From Proteiniborus sp. MB09-C3 (lineage in GTDB: Bacteria > Bacillota > Clostridia > Tissierellales > Proteiniboraceae), in assembly GCF_030263895.1 (NCBI RefSeq), contig NZ_CP127161.1:3224001-3288000 (forward strand): 64,000 nt of DNA. Direction: 5' to 3'. Of the stretch, positions 17,637 to 26,005 are shown one piece after another. Each line of letters begins with the position of its first letter. Within the stretch, counting starts at the first letter, position 1. A model generated the notes under the pieces. That model was not told where the DNA came from. It saw nothing but the letters and a program-made list of their open reading frames with translations, and made no database searches. A program made the translations under genes and the position numbers.

Positions 17637-18608
17637 TTATTGCTCCTTTTCAAATAATGAAAAATGACATTTATATAAATGTGACTGTCCTTTAACAGGT
17701 GGCGAAACCTTCTCGCAAATTTCCTGTCTATGCTTACATCTCGGATGGAAATAACATCCTGTTGGCAATGCTGCAGCATTAGGAGTGCTACCAGGAATAG
17801 GTATCAACTTCTCACTATCTTCATCTAGCTTTGGTATTGATTCGAATAAACCTCTAGTATAAGGATGCTTAGCATTTGTATATACCTCTTCTATAGTACC
17901 TGTCTCTACTATTTCACCAGCATACATAATAGCAACCTTATCACAGGTTTCAGCAACAACACCTAAATCATGAGTTATTAGAATCATAGACATATTATAC
18001 TTTCGTTGCAGGTCATGAATAATATCTAGAACCTGAGCTTGTATAGTCACATCTAAAGCTGTAGTAGGCTCATCTGCAATCAATAACTTTGGATTACATA
18101 AAAGTGCCATGGTAATAACTACTCTTTGCTTCATACCACCTGAAAACTGGTGAGGATAATCATTAAATCTATCTTCTTTAACGCCTACAATCTTTAATAG
18201 CTCTATTACCTGTTTTTTTGCCTCTTCTTTACTAACCTTTTTATGGGCTAAAACAACCTCTACCAGTTGTTCTCCGATAGTCATTATTGGATTTAGAGAA
18301 GTCATAGGATCCTGAAATATCATAGAGATACCATACCCTCTCATTTGCTGATTTTCTTTATCTGTATTGTAAATAAGGTTTTTACCTTCGAATAATATTT
18401 CACCATCTGTGATTACACCAGGAGGATATGGCACCAATTGCATTATAGATAATGCTGTAGTAGTTTTACCAGCACCTGTTTCACCTACTAGACCTAAGCT
18501 TTCTCCTTGCTTTAAGGATAGGTTCACACCATTCACTGCCTTAACTGTTTCATCTTCTGTAATATAATGAACATGAAGATTTTTAATTTCTAATATATTA
18601 TTATCCAA
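17637..18608 (-). CDS. oppD: Oligopeptide ABC transporter ATPase OppD (323 aa)
   Basis: Walker A GETGAGKTT (commonly GESGSGKS), signature FSGGMKQR, Walker B LLIADEPTTALDVT, H-loop ITHDLG and a C-terminal Cys-rich oligopeptide domain (CYFHPRCKHRQEIC). It energises import together with OppF. Start at the ATG after AAGGAGGTTATATTTTGG. Part of the operon from the selenoprotein gene to the PLP enzyme gene, with all gaps short until the SBP gene. Confidence 0.93.
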   Translation of the reverse strand: MDNNILEIKNLHVHYITEDETVKAVNGVNLSLKQGESLGLVGETGAGKTTTALSIMQLVPYPPGVITDGEILFEGKNLIYNTDKENQQMRGYGISMIFQDPMTSLNPIMTIGEQLVEVVLAHKKVSKEEAKKQVIELLKIVGVKEDRFNDYPHQFSGGMKQRVVITMALLCNPKLLIADEPTTALDVTIQAQVLDIIHDLQRKYNMSMILITHDLGVVAETCDKVAIMYAGEIVETGTIEEVYTNAKHPYTRGLFESIPKLDEDSEKLIPIPGSTPNAAALPTGCYFHPRCKHRQEICEKVSPPVKGQSHLYKCHFSLFEKEQ

Positions 18609-18624
18609 AATATAACCTCCTTCC

Positions 18625-20133
18625 TTACTTTAACTTAGGATCTAAAGCATCTCTAAGACCGTCACCAAAGTAGTTAAAAGCCAAAACAATTAGTATAATT
18701 GCTAGCCCTGGGAAAATAGCCAAATATGGGCTTGTCTCAAGATAAGCACTTCCTATCTTAAGAATATTTCCCCACTCTGGAATATGTGGCTCAACTCCTA
18801 ACCCTAGATAGCTCAAAGAACTAGTAGATAGTACGGCTCCTCCTATCCCTAAGGTTGCTCTTACGATAATAGGTGCCATAGAGTTCGGTAAAATATGCTT
18901 GAATATTATGGTAAAGTCTTTTGCTCCACAGGCTTTCGCTGCCTCTACAAACTCTTGGTTGGCAATACTCATAACTGTTGCCCTCACAGTTCTCGCGTAC
19001 ATAGGTATAGAACCAATACTTAGTGCCAAAATCAAATTCATCGTATTAGCTCCAAAAGCAGCTACTATGGCAATTGCCAATAGCATTCCTGGAACAGCAT
19101 AAAGCACATCCAGCAGTCTCATAATGATGTTGTCTACTCTCTTTCCATAATAACCTGACACTGCTCCTAAAATACCACCAATGACAATAGGTACTAATGT
19201 AGAAATCAGACCTACAACTAAAGAAATCCTAGCACCAAATACAATTCTTGTAAACACACATCTGCCGTAATTATCTGTACCAAAAGGATACTCTAGAGAA
19301 GGCGATAAAAGTATAGCTGAATAATTATTATCTATTGCAATAGAATAATCAAATGTTAGGTAGCTACAGATAGATAATGAAATAAGCAGTGTCACTACAA
19401 ACATTCCTAAGACTGACATATAGTTTCTGAATAATCTTCTTAGAACATCAATCCATTCAATAGATATTTCCTCATCTTTATGTCTTACTTTACTTATAAT
19501 TATCAATCCTAAAATAAATGCAAATACATTACCAATGAAAATACTAAGAATAAGAGGTATTGCAACAGGTATCAGTTTTTTATCAACATGTTTTCCATTA
19601 ACATACTTTGATACCATAAGCATGGTGAATACATAAAATAAAGTAATACCAAGCAGTACACCCATACCTAACATAAATGTGTTAGATACATATTCTTTGA
19701 ATAAATTCAATGCCGAAATAAGCATAATTGTAAAAGAAGTCAATATAGAGTATATGCAAAGAGTGTACTCAATAGTTTTTTCCTTCTTAATCAATGTAAA
19801 TCCAGCTATTGCCATGAAAAAGTTTCCTGTCACTGCAAATGGGATAAGAAAATATCCTATTATTCTTGTTGAGCGTTTAATATCATCATATTTCAATATC
19901 TCTTTCTTGACTTTCAAAGTGACTAGATATTGGATGATACCAGATGCCAAAAACACAGCAGATACAGCCATAGATAGATAATTTATCTCACCGCTTGCTA
20001 TATCTATGCTTGAAAGAAAAATAACTAAAAATAACAATAAGGATGCTCCCCACGCAAGTGTGGAAGTTTTATACTCTTGAAAACTATTTAATTTCCTATG
20101 TTCAATTCTTTTCTGATATTGTTTATTTACCAT
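18625..20133 (-). CDS. oppC: Oligopeptide ABC permease OppC with extended N-terminus (502 aa)
   Basis: The last 300 residues are a normal OppC: WIDVLRRLFRNYMS, the periplasmic FGTDNYGRCVFTRIVFGARI, and the EAA loop EAAKACGAKDFTIIFKHILPN that contacts the ATPases. The first 200 residues add about six hydrophobic helices (for example WGASLLLFLVIFLSS, YLSMAVSAVFLASG, TFMLGMGVLLGITLFY) that standard OppC (about 300 aa) lacks. Start set at the second ATG (M3 of the longest frame), seven bases after GGAGAG; the first ATG is only one base from it. OppB, encoded upstream, is also enlarged. Confidence 0.9.
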   Translation of the reverse strand: MVNKQYQKRIEHRKLNSFQEYKTSTLAWGASLLLFLVIFLSSIDIASGEINYLSMAVSAVFLASGIIQYLVTLKVKKEILKYDDIKRSTRIIGYFLIPFAVTGNFFMAIAGFTLIKKEKTIEYTLCIYSILTSFTIMLISALNLFKEYVSNTFMLGMGVLLGITLFYVFTMLMVSKYVNGKHVDKKLIPVAIPLILSIFIGNVFAFILGLIIISKVRHKDEEISIEWIDVLRRLFRNYMSVLGMFVVTLLISLSICSYLTFDYSIAIDNNYSAILLSPSLEYPFGTDNYGRCVFTRIVFGARISLVVGLISTLVPIVIGGILGAVSGYYGKRVDNIIMRLLDVLYAVPGMLLAIAIVAAFGANTMNLILALSIGSIPMYARTVRATVMSIANQEFVEAAKACGAKDFTIIFKHILPNSMAPIIVRATLGIGGAVLSTSSLSYLGLGVEPHIPEWGNILKIGSAYLETSPYLAIFPGLAIILIVLAFNYFGDGLRDALDPKLK

Positions 20134-20146
20134 AGCCATACTCTCC

Positions 20147-21556
20147 TTAATAGGATTTCATTTTGGATTTAATTCTTGGATCCAAAAATGAATACATAAT
20201 ATCAACTATTAGATTAGCTAAACTTATGATTACTGCAACATATACTACACCTGCTAAAACAATAGGTATGTCAGGAATAAACTGCTTGTCTACTATGAAG
20301 CTACCAATACCATTGATGTTAAATACTTTCTCTGTAACAGCAGCTCCTCCAAGCATACCACCAAATTGTAATCCTATAACTGTAACTATAGGTATCATAG
20401 CATTGCCAAGAATATGCTTTGTAATGACCTTTTTTTCATTTAGTCCTTTTGCACGAGCTGTTGTAATATAATCCATATTTTTTACCTCTAGCATAGAAGA
20501 TCTGGTCATCCTAGCTACGCTGGCAGCTAGACCTGTACCTAAAACAATACTTGGCATAATAAGCGTTTTCCAATTTCCTACAACAAATGTGGCTGGTAGC
20601 CATTTCAATTTAATTGAAAAATTCAATATTAAAATTAATCCCAACCAGAAATTTGGTATGGATAATCCTAACAAAGCGAACAGCATAAACATATAGTCAA
20701 ATGAAGAATATTGTTTTATTGCAGAAATAATTCCCGAAGGTATTGCAATTAAAATTGCAACTAAAAGAGATGCAAATGTCAACTGTAATGTTATAGGGAA
20801 TTTTCTTAATATTGCTGACAATACATCCTCATTTCCTACGTAGGATTTCCCTAAATCAAATGAAAATAAATTTTTAAAAGTGTTCAAAAGCTGAATATGG
20901 TAAGGCTGATCTAATCCATAAATGCTATTGAACTGCGCAACTTGATCTGGTGTTGCTGTTTGTCCTAATATGTTAGTAGCAGGATCCATTGGTGATAAGT
21001 ACATTATTGTAAACACCAACCAAGTAACACCAAATATTACAAATACCATCATAAAAAGTCTTTCAACAATATATTTTGAATAAGGATTGCTAAAAATCAA
21101 AATCAATATATACATTGGAAAAGAAAGAATTATTGAAGCAGCAAGAAATAATTTATTACTAAACATCTCTATAAAAGTATTGCAAAAAGTAACATCACTT
21201 ACTTGGTTCTGTCTAGATACTATATTTAATTCATTATCAATAATTTCATTAAACTGCTTATTTGTAATATCCTTGACTTGACGTTCAAATTCTTCTGCGC
21301 TTAATTCTTTCTTGAAAAATGACTGTTTGTTCTTAAGTTGTTCTTTAGCATTATTATATATTTCATCTTTAACGCCATCTTTTTCAAGCCTCTCATAAAT
21401 ACTTCCTCTTAACTTAGAATAATCATTATTTTGTTTGTTTTTCATATGCTTGATAAAAACAAACGGAAGAGAAAGAATTCCAAATATGAATACCAAGACT
21501 CTGTAAAAAGGACGTTTATACATTTTCTCAAATGTCAATCCGAGTTTTTTAATCAA
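20147..21556 (-). CDS. oppB: Oligopeptide ABC permease OppB with extended N-terminus (469 aa)
   Basis: Residues 165-469 match OppB/DppB: IVERLFMMVFVIFGVTWLVF, MDPATNILG, the EAA loop TTARAKGLNEKKVITKHILGN and a DPRIKS end. The first 165 residues are extra: one or two hydrophobic helices around a charged region (about 40-120) rich in Lys/Glu, then another hydrophobic helix. Translation starts at TTG 21556, eight bases after AGGAGG. It follows the selenoprotein gene by 13 bp. Ordinary OppB is about 305-320 aa. Confidence 0.9.
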   Translation of the reverse strand: MIKKLGLTFEKMYKRPFYRVLVFIFGILSLPFVFIKHMKNKQNNDYSKLRGSIYERLEKDGVKDEIYNNAKEQLKNKQSFFKKELSAEEFERQVKDITNKQFNEIIDNELNIVSRQNQVSDVTFCNTFIEMFSNKLFLAASIILSFPMYILILIFSNPYSKYIVERLFMMVFVIFGVTWLVFTIMYLSPMDPATNILGQTATPDQVAQFNSIYGLDQPYHIQLLNTFKNLFSFDLGKSYVGNEDVLSAILRKFPITLQLTFASLLVAILIAIPSGIISAIKQYSSFDYMFMLFALLGLSIPNFWLGLILILNFSIKLKWLPATFVVGNWKTLIMPSIVLGTGLAASVARMTRSSMLEVKNMDYITTARAKGLNEKKVITKHILGNAMIPIVTVIGLQFGGMLGGAAVTEKVFNINGIGSFIVDKQFIPDIPIVLAGVVYVAVIISLANLIVDIMYSFLDPRIKSKMKSY

Positions 21557-21569
21557 CTTGTTTACCTCC

Positions 21570-21845
21570 TTATTCCATTCTTAATTCCTCAAGATTTAAT
21601 AATGACTTATCAAAAATAATTTCTTCACCATTATTTATTACAATACAAGGCAGACCTACTCTGCCAGCCTTCCTAATTTCATCAAATTCAGGTGCTTTGT
21701 CCCTATACTTTAGGAAGTTTTTTAAATTCAACATATTTTCGGTAATATCTAGATATAAAAACCGAATATTTTCGCTCGAAAGAAACTCTTTCATTGGAGC
21801 ACAGCCTGGTCAATGCTTACTTCCAAAAACAATTATTTTTTTCAT
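21570..21845 (-). CDS. Selenocysteine-containing glutaredoxin-like protein (91 aa, Sec12)
   Basis: From the ATG at 21843-21845 the frame reads MKKIIVFGSKH, then TGA (21810-21812), then PGCAPMKEFLSS and on to a normal stop at 21570. Reading TGA as selenocysteine gives the redox motif U-P-G-C exactly where the family has C-P-x-C. The rest is a compact thioredoxin fold with the cis-proline motif VGLPCIVINNGEEI. A strong GGGAGGA site precedes the ATG, and a SECIS-like hairpin lies at 21774-21800. Treating the TGA as a stop would leave an 80-aa fragment without the active site. First gene of the opp operon, just after a sigma-54 promoter. It probably reduces a disulfide or related substrate in the cytoplasm. 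Confidence 0.88.
21774..21800 (-). promoter_or_regulatory. Bacterial SECIS-like hairpin downstream of the Sec codon
   Basis: Begins nine nucleotides after the UGA. GCUC pairs with GAGC, a CAAU bulge follows, then GAAAG pairs with CUUUC around the loop AGUUU. The loop starts 22 nucleotides after the UGA and holds a G near its 5' end, within the range used for bacterial SECIS elements. It is inside the coding frame, as expected in bacteria. Confidence 0.7.
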
Positions 21846-21887
21846 GACATTCCTCCCGTAGTTTAATTATGTGTCTTGTTTAAATAA

Positions 21888-21903
21888 TGCAATAGTCATG
21901 CCA
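21888..21903 (-). promoter_or_regulatory. Sigma-54 (-24/-12) promoter of the selenoprotein-opp operon
   Basis: Minus-strand TGGCAT-GACTA-TTGCA has GG and GC exactly ten bases apart, the invariant spacing of sigma-54 promoters. The start would be near 21876, giving a leader of about 30 nt. An enhancer-binding protein gene lies just upstream. Confidence 0.8.
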
Positions 21904-21942
21904 TATTAATATAGGGATTTGGTCATGTTTTATAATCACAAA

Positions 21943-21958
21943 GTCTCAACAATGAGAC
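21943..21958. promoter_or_regulatory. Upstream activator site 1 (palindrome GTCTCA-N4-TGAGAC)
   Basis: GTCTCAACAATGAGAC, 40 bp upstream of the -24 element. It is the exact reverse complement of the site at 22030-22045. Likely bound by the sigma-54 activator encoded next to it. Confidence 0.75.
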
Positions 21959-21992
21959 TAAATAAAATCTGTTTCTACCTATGTTACGTTTT

Positions 21993-23849
21993 TTAGACAT
22001 CCAACTCCCGATTCTCATTATTGAGACAAGTCTCATTGTTGAGACAAATGTCTAGTTCTTTTATTTTTCTATAAAAAGTAGCTCTTCCTATTTCTAATTC
22101 GTTACACACCTGCTGTACCATATAATCTCTACTGTTAAAAAATGAGTATTTATTTATACAGTTACTGATAAGCTCTTTTTCTAGCTCTTTTATTGAAGCA
22201 CCAAGAGATTTACCATCAAAGCGATCTGATAGATTACTCTTATCCTGATTAGATAGAAGTCTTTTCTCAATTAATTCACTACGAATCATTTTTCCTGTCT
22301 CGAAATTGACTGCATATTCTATGAGGTTCTGAAGCTCCCGTACATTTCCTGGCCAAGGATACTTCAAAAGCAGAGACATGGCTTCATTGCTTATACACCT
22401 CATGTCCTTTTTTAGGATTTCAGCATAATATTTTATAAAATGATTGGTAATAAATACAATATCCTCTTTACGTTTTCTTAATGGAGGAATGTTTATTGGT
22501 ATAACGTTAAGTCTATAGTATAAATCCTCCCTAAATAAGCCTTCTCTAACTCGCTTCTGCAAGTCAACATTTGTAGCTGCTATTATCTTGATATCAATTT
22601 TTTGTATCTTATTGCTTCCAATCCTAGATACTTCTTTTTCTTGTAGGATTCTCAGTAATTTTACCTGTAGCCTATATGGCATTTCACTGATTTCATCTAA
22701 AAAAACAGTCCCCTTATCAGCTATTTCAAATTTTCCAATCTTATTTGCATAGGCTCCAGTGAAAGCACCTTTTTCATAGCCAAAAAGTTCGCTTTCAAAT
22801 AATTCATCTGGTATCGCACCACAGTTAATAGGAACAAAGGCATGTTCTTTTCTATCACTGCAATTATGTATTGCTCTAGCAAAAAGTTCTTTTCCTGTTC
22901 CGCTTTCACCTAGTATCAATACATTAGAATCAGATAAAGCTGCTTTCTCTGCAAGTTTTTTTACTTCAAGAATACCATCTGATATGCCTAAGATATTATC
23001 AAATTGAAGTCTAAGCTGGTTCTTTTCAATAGACTGCATTACCTGCTTTTTAAAATAGTTTATGTTTTGGATAGTCAACATAACTTCATTAGAAAGACTA
23101 TCAGTATTCAAGCAAGTGATGGTTACAAGAAGGCTATACTTTACGCCAAGAATATCTATTGCTATTTCACAGGGGCGGGTACATTCATCATTATCTAAAA
23201 GACTTTGAAGAAGCTGGTTTTTCCTAATCTCCTTCACAAAACAATCAATGTCCTCTATGCCCATTTCGTTTAAAATCCTAACTAAAGAATTATTCTTGTA
23301 TAAAACCTTACCCTTTCCATCATAGATTACAACTCCTGAATTAATGGTATCTAGTATCCCCTTCATTCTATCTGACAATATCTTTTTTTCCATGTTAACT
23401 TGGAATTCTGAATATTTTCCCTCGAGAAGAAGAGCCATCTTTTCCAGATAGTTTAAATAAATATCTGCATTTTTAATAATCTGTTTTTTTTGTTCTTCAT
23501 TAAAAGCAATGATACCTAGTACACCAATAACTTTCTCTCCTTGCCTAATGGGAACGCAAATTGCAGCATGTTCGACACAGGTTAAAATCCTTGAGCAGCC
23601 ACAGCACAATGAACTTTCCGGACATCTGTCAGTTATAACCTGAGATTTACCAGTAGACAGACATCTGTCAAAGGCAGAATTTTTCTCAATCTGATCATTG
23701 ACTAAGGTTTTATAAATACCTGTCCCTGCTACACGTTCCATAGATTCATTCATTATTGTTACATCGATGCCAAGAACAGCTTCTATAGCTTCAGCAACTT
23801 TTTGTGATAATTCATAGTATTCTTGGATACCAGTTTTTTCATCCCCCAT
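21993..23849 (-). CDS. Sigma-54-dependent enhancer-binding regulator (618 aa)
   Basis: An N-terminal sensor (about 1-150) has a cysteine cluster (DRCPESSLCCGCSRILTC then AAICVPI) in a GAF-like frame ending IGVLGIIAFN. A PAS-like region follows (about 170-270). The AAA+ domain is complete: GESGTGKELFARAIH (Walker A), ELFGYEKGAFTGA (the GAFTGA sigma-54 loop), GTVFLDEISEMP (Walker B) and PWPGNVRELQNL. A Fis-type helix-turn-helix lies at the end (GRATFYRKIKELD). Start set at the second ATG (23849), seven bases after AGGAGG; the first ATG lacks a site. It most likely activates the adjacent selenoprotein-opp operon. The Cys cluster could sense redox state, a metal or a thiol. Confidence 0.92.
   Translation of the reverse strand: MGDEKTGIQEYYELSQKVAEAIEAVLGIDVTIMNESMERVAGTGIYKTLVNDQIEKNSAFDRCLSTGKSQVITDRCPESSLCCGCSRILTCVEHAAICVPIRQGEKVIGVLGIIAFNEEQKKQIIKNADIYLNYLEKMALLLEGKYSEFQVNMEKKILSDRMKGILDTINSGVVIYDGKGKVLYKNNSLVRILNEMGIEDIDCFVKEIRKNQLLQSLLDNDECTRPCEIAIDILGVKYSLLVTITCLNTDSLSNEVMLTIQNINYFKKQVMQSIEKNQLRLQFDNILGISDGILEVKKLAEKAALSDSNVLILGESGTGKELFARAIHNCSDRKEHAFVPINCGAIPDELFESELFGYEKGAFTGAYANKIGKFEIADKGTVFLDEISEMPYRLQVKLLRILQEKEVSRIGSNKIQKIDIKIIAATNVDLQKRVREGLFREDLYYRLNVIPINIPPLRKRKEDIVFITNHFIKYYAEILKKDMRCISNEAMSLLLKYPWPGNVRELQNLIEYAVNFETGKMIRSELIEKRLLSNQDKSNLSDRFDGKSLGASIKELEKELISNCINKYSFFNSRDYMVQQVCNELEIGRATFYRKIKELDICLNNETCLNNENRELDV
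22012..22027. promoter_or_regulatory. Upstream activator site 2 (one mismatch), within the regulator gene
   Basis: TTCTCATTATTGAGAC: same arms as the other two sites, except for one base at the outer end. It overlaps the last codons of the regulator gene. Confidence 0.65.
22030..22045. promoter_or_regulatory. Upstream activator site 3, within the regulator gene
   Basis: GTCTCATTGTTGAGAC, perfect palindromic arms, 18 bp centre-to-centre from site 2. Sites 2 and 3 together encode the repeated peptide CLNNETCLNNEN at the protein's C-terminus. Confidence 0.7.
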
Positions 23850-24076
23850 TAAACTGCCTCCTTTTATCAACTCTTGTAACTCATGAATATAATCAATAAT
23901 AATAATAACTATTATAACCCATTTTGTTCATATTGTACACATATACGTCATTATTCGTGTTAATATACCAAAAAAATCGTTCTCTTTTTCTCTCAGTTTA
24001 TTATATCTATACAGTATAATAATCATATACTTGATGTTTTCTACTTAGAAATACGTAATAGATATAGTAATAATAA

Positions 24077-24110
24077 AATAGAACAAGAGAAAAAGCTCTC
24101 TTGTTCTATT
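24077..24110 (-). terminator. Terminator of the nucleoside operon
   Basis: AATAGAACAAGAG and CTCTTGTTCTATT make a 13-bp stem just after the last gene of the operon. The bases 23850-24076 to its left form the leader of the regulator gene; apart from scattered A/T runs I see no gene there. Confidence 0.85.
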
Positions 24111-24112
24111 AG

Positions 24113-24829
24113 TTATTTTGTTGCATTTTTCAAATCTAAAATTGTGGATTTTAATTTTGGTATGTCATTATGAAGCTTCAATATTGTACTTCCAACAAAT
24201 ACTCCATCTGCATTGGCAGCCTTCGCCATCCTTATGTCTTCAGCATCTCTAATGCCTACTCCACAGTAAATTTCTCTATCTATGCCTAGAGCTTTTAAGT
24301 GAGCAATACAATCCTTCAATGTAGGATACTTATCATTAATATTATTTGACATAGGTTTTGCCTGCATATATACGAAACCATTAGACTCTATGGCTGCTTT
24401 AACTTCTTCTTCAGGCATATGGAATTGAACGTAGCAGGATATTTTCAAGTCATTGTCAATTAGCTTATTTATAAGCTCAGTGTTTTCTCCTACAAAAATA
24501 AGGTCTTTGATATCATTATCTAAACAAAATTTTATAAATTTATCTACGCCAATTCTTTCTATAGTATTTCCATAAGCTAAAAGCAGCATCTGTGTATTAG
24601 GATTTTCCTTTTTTATCTTTATAATTCCATCCATATATTTGGCATAATCATCGCAGTTATTTAAAGCCTCTTTCATTCTGCCGGCTATGAATTCTCCCTC
24701 TAGATATGGATCATGTGATGGAAAATCGACTTCAATAACATCACATCCAGCCTCAGTATATATTTTAGCCATCTCAATGCTGCTTTCTATAGTTGGATAT
24801 CCATTTGATAAATAACAAATCAGTTTCAT
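24113..24829 (-). CDS. Tryptophan synthase alpha-like TIM-barrel protein (238 aa)
   Basis: Resembles TrpA (IGP lyase) along its length: LICYLSNGYPT, GCDVIEVDFPSHDPYLEG, YGVGIRDAEDI-type C-terminal segment (YCGVGIRDAEDIRMAKAANADGVFVGS). Compared with TrpA, the catalytic Glu of the IE-G-PFSDP loop is kept (IEVDFP), but the second acidic residue, Asp in LADG, is Glu here (YLEGE). It is shorter than TrpA (about 265 aa), and no trp gene is nearby. As last gene of a nucleoside-type operon it probably performs a retro-aldol type cleavage of a phosphorylated intermediate rather than making tryptophan; this is inference. Confidence 0.8.
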   Translation of the reverse strand: MKLICYLSNGYPTIESSIEMAKIYTEAGCDVIEVDFPSHDPYLEGEFIAGRMKEALNNCDDYAKYMDGIIKIKKENPNTQMLLLAYGNTIERIGVDKFIKFCLDNDIKDLIFVGENTELINKLIDNDLKISCYVQFHMPEEEVKAAIESNGFVYMQAKPMSNNINDKYPTLKDCIAHLKALGIDREIYCGVGIRDAEDIRMAKAANADGVFVGSTILKLHNDIPKLKSTILDLKNATK

Positions 24830-24838
24830 GTCTTCTAC

Positions 24839-25993
24839 CTACCTTCTTCCGTAATATGAATATAAATATAGATCACGCAATTCTTCTCTTGTTGGAATAA
24901 TTGGATTTGTCTTTGTACATCCATCTGCTAAGGCCATATCTATCATTGTATCCATATTCTCAAGATAGCTCTTTTCATCTGGTATTAAATCACTCAAGGT
25001 AGATGGATTATTTACCTTACTATTTAATTCCTTTACTGTACTTATTAAATCCATATTTTTATTTAAATTAGCAGCCAGTCTTTCATATTTATCCTTGGCC
25101 TCAATATTTTGGCTATTAAACTCCATAACAAATGGGAGTAAAACAGCATTCAACAATCCATGTGCAAGACCATAAAGGCTTCCTAAAGTGTGAGCCATTG
25201 AATGAACTATTCCTAAAGATACATTAGTGAATGCCATTCCAGCTACTAATGAAGCATTCAGCATTTTTTCTCTGTATTCTAAACTATTTCTATCTTCAAA
25301 TACTCTAGGTAAATATTCTACTATATCCTTAACTGCTGCCTCTGCAAGTATATCACTGACATGATTAGCTCTATTTGACACCCAGGCTTCTAATGCGTGG
25401 GCTAATGCATCCATTCCTGTTTCAGCTGTGATTTTATCAGGCATAGAAACAGTAACAGCTGGATCACATATTGCTATATCAGGCATCATCTCCATATTTC
25501 CAATGCCGTATTTTTTATGAGTTTCGTCTTCTGTAATAACTATTGACCTGCTTACTTCACTTGCTGTTCCACTTGTGGAAGGTATACATACTAAGTAAGC
25601 CTTATTTCTTAATTTAGGGAATTCGTTTGGAGGCAATATATCATGTAAGGTTTTTAATTCTTCGTTTTCATAATATATCCACATAGCCTTTGCAGCATCC
25701 ATTGCTGAACCTCCGCCTAGACCTATTATAATGTCTGGCTTATATTCTTTCATAGCATTAGCACCTTTCTCTACAGTGCTGAATAAAGGATCTGGTTCAA
25801 CACCAGAAAATACAGTGCTGTCAATATTAGCTTCTTTTAGGTAGTCTATAACCTTTTGAAGTATTCCACTTTTTTTCATGCTTGTCCCGCCTGTGACAAT
25901 AAAGGCTTTACTGCCCTTTAATGTTTTCAGGTGCTCTAAGCAGCCTGCTCCGAACATAAGCTCCTTACCTGCTAGTTTCATTGGTCTCATCAT
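24839..25993 (-). CDS. Iron-containing alcohol dehydrogenase (384 aa)
   Basis: Group III (Fe-ADH) fold. The NAD-binding GLGGGSAMDAAK, STSGTASEVS and metal ligands in ETGMDALAHALEAW (Asp-x3-His) and HSMAHTLGSLYGLAHG (two His) are all present. It is close to clostridial butanol/lactaldehyde dehydrogenases in pattern. The substrate is likely an aldehyde or a polyol released by the neighbouring aldolase-like proteins. The ATG follows TAGGAGTGAAATCAA. It is 9 bp from the TrpA-like gene. Confidence 0.9.
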   Translation of the reverse strand: MMRPMKLAGKELMFGAGCLEHLKTLKGSKAFIVTGGTSMKKSGILQKVIDYLKEANIDSTVFSGVEPDPLFSTVEKGANAMKEYKPDIIIGLGGGSAMDAAKAMWIYYENEELKTLHDILPPNEFPKLRNKAYLVCIPSTSGTASEVSRSIVITEDETHKKYGIGNMEMMPDIAICDPAVTVSMPDKITAETGMDALAHALEAWVSNRANHVSDILAEAAVKDIVEYLPRVFEDRNSLEYREKMLNASLVAGMAFTNVSLGIVHSMAHTLGSLYGLAHGLLNAVLLPFVMEFNSQNIEAKDKYERLAANLNKNMDLISTVKELNSKVNNPSTLSDLIPDEKSYLENMDTMIDMALADGCTKTNPIIPTREELRDLYLYSYYGRR

Positions 25994-26005
25994 TTGATTT
26001 CACTC

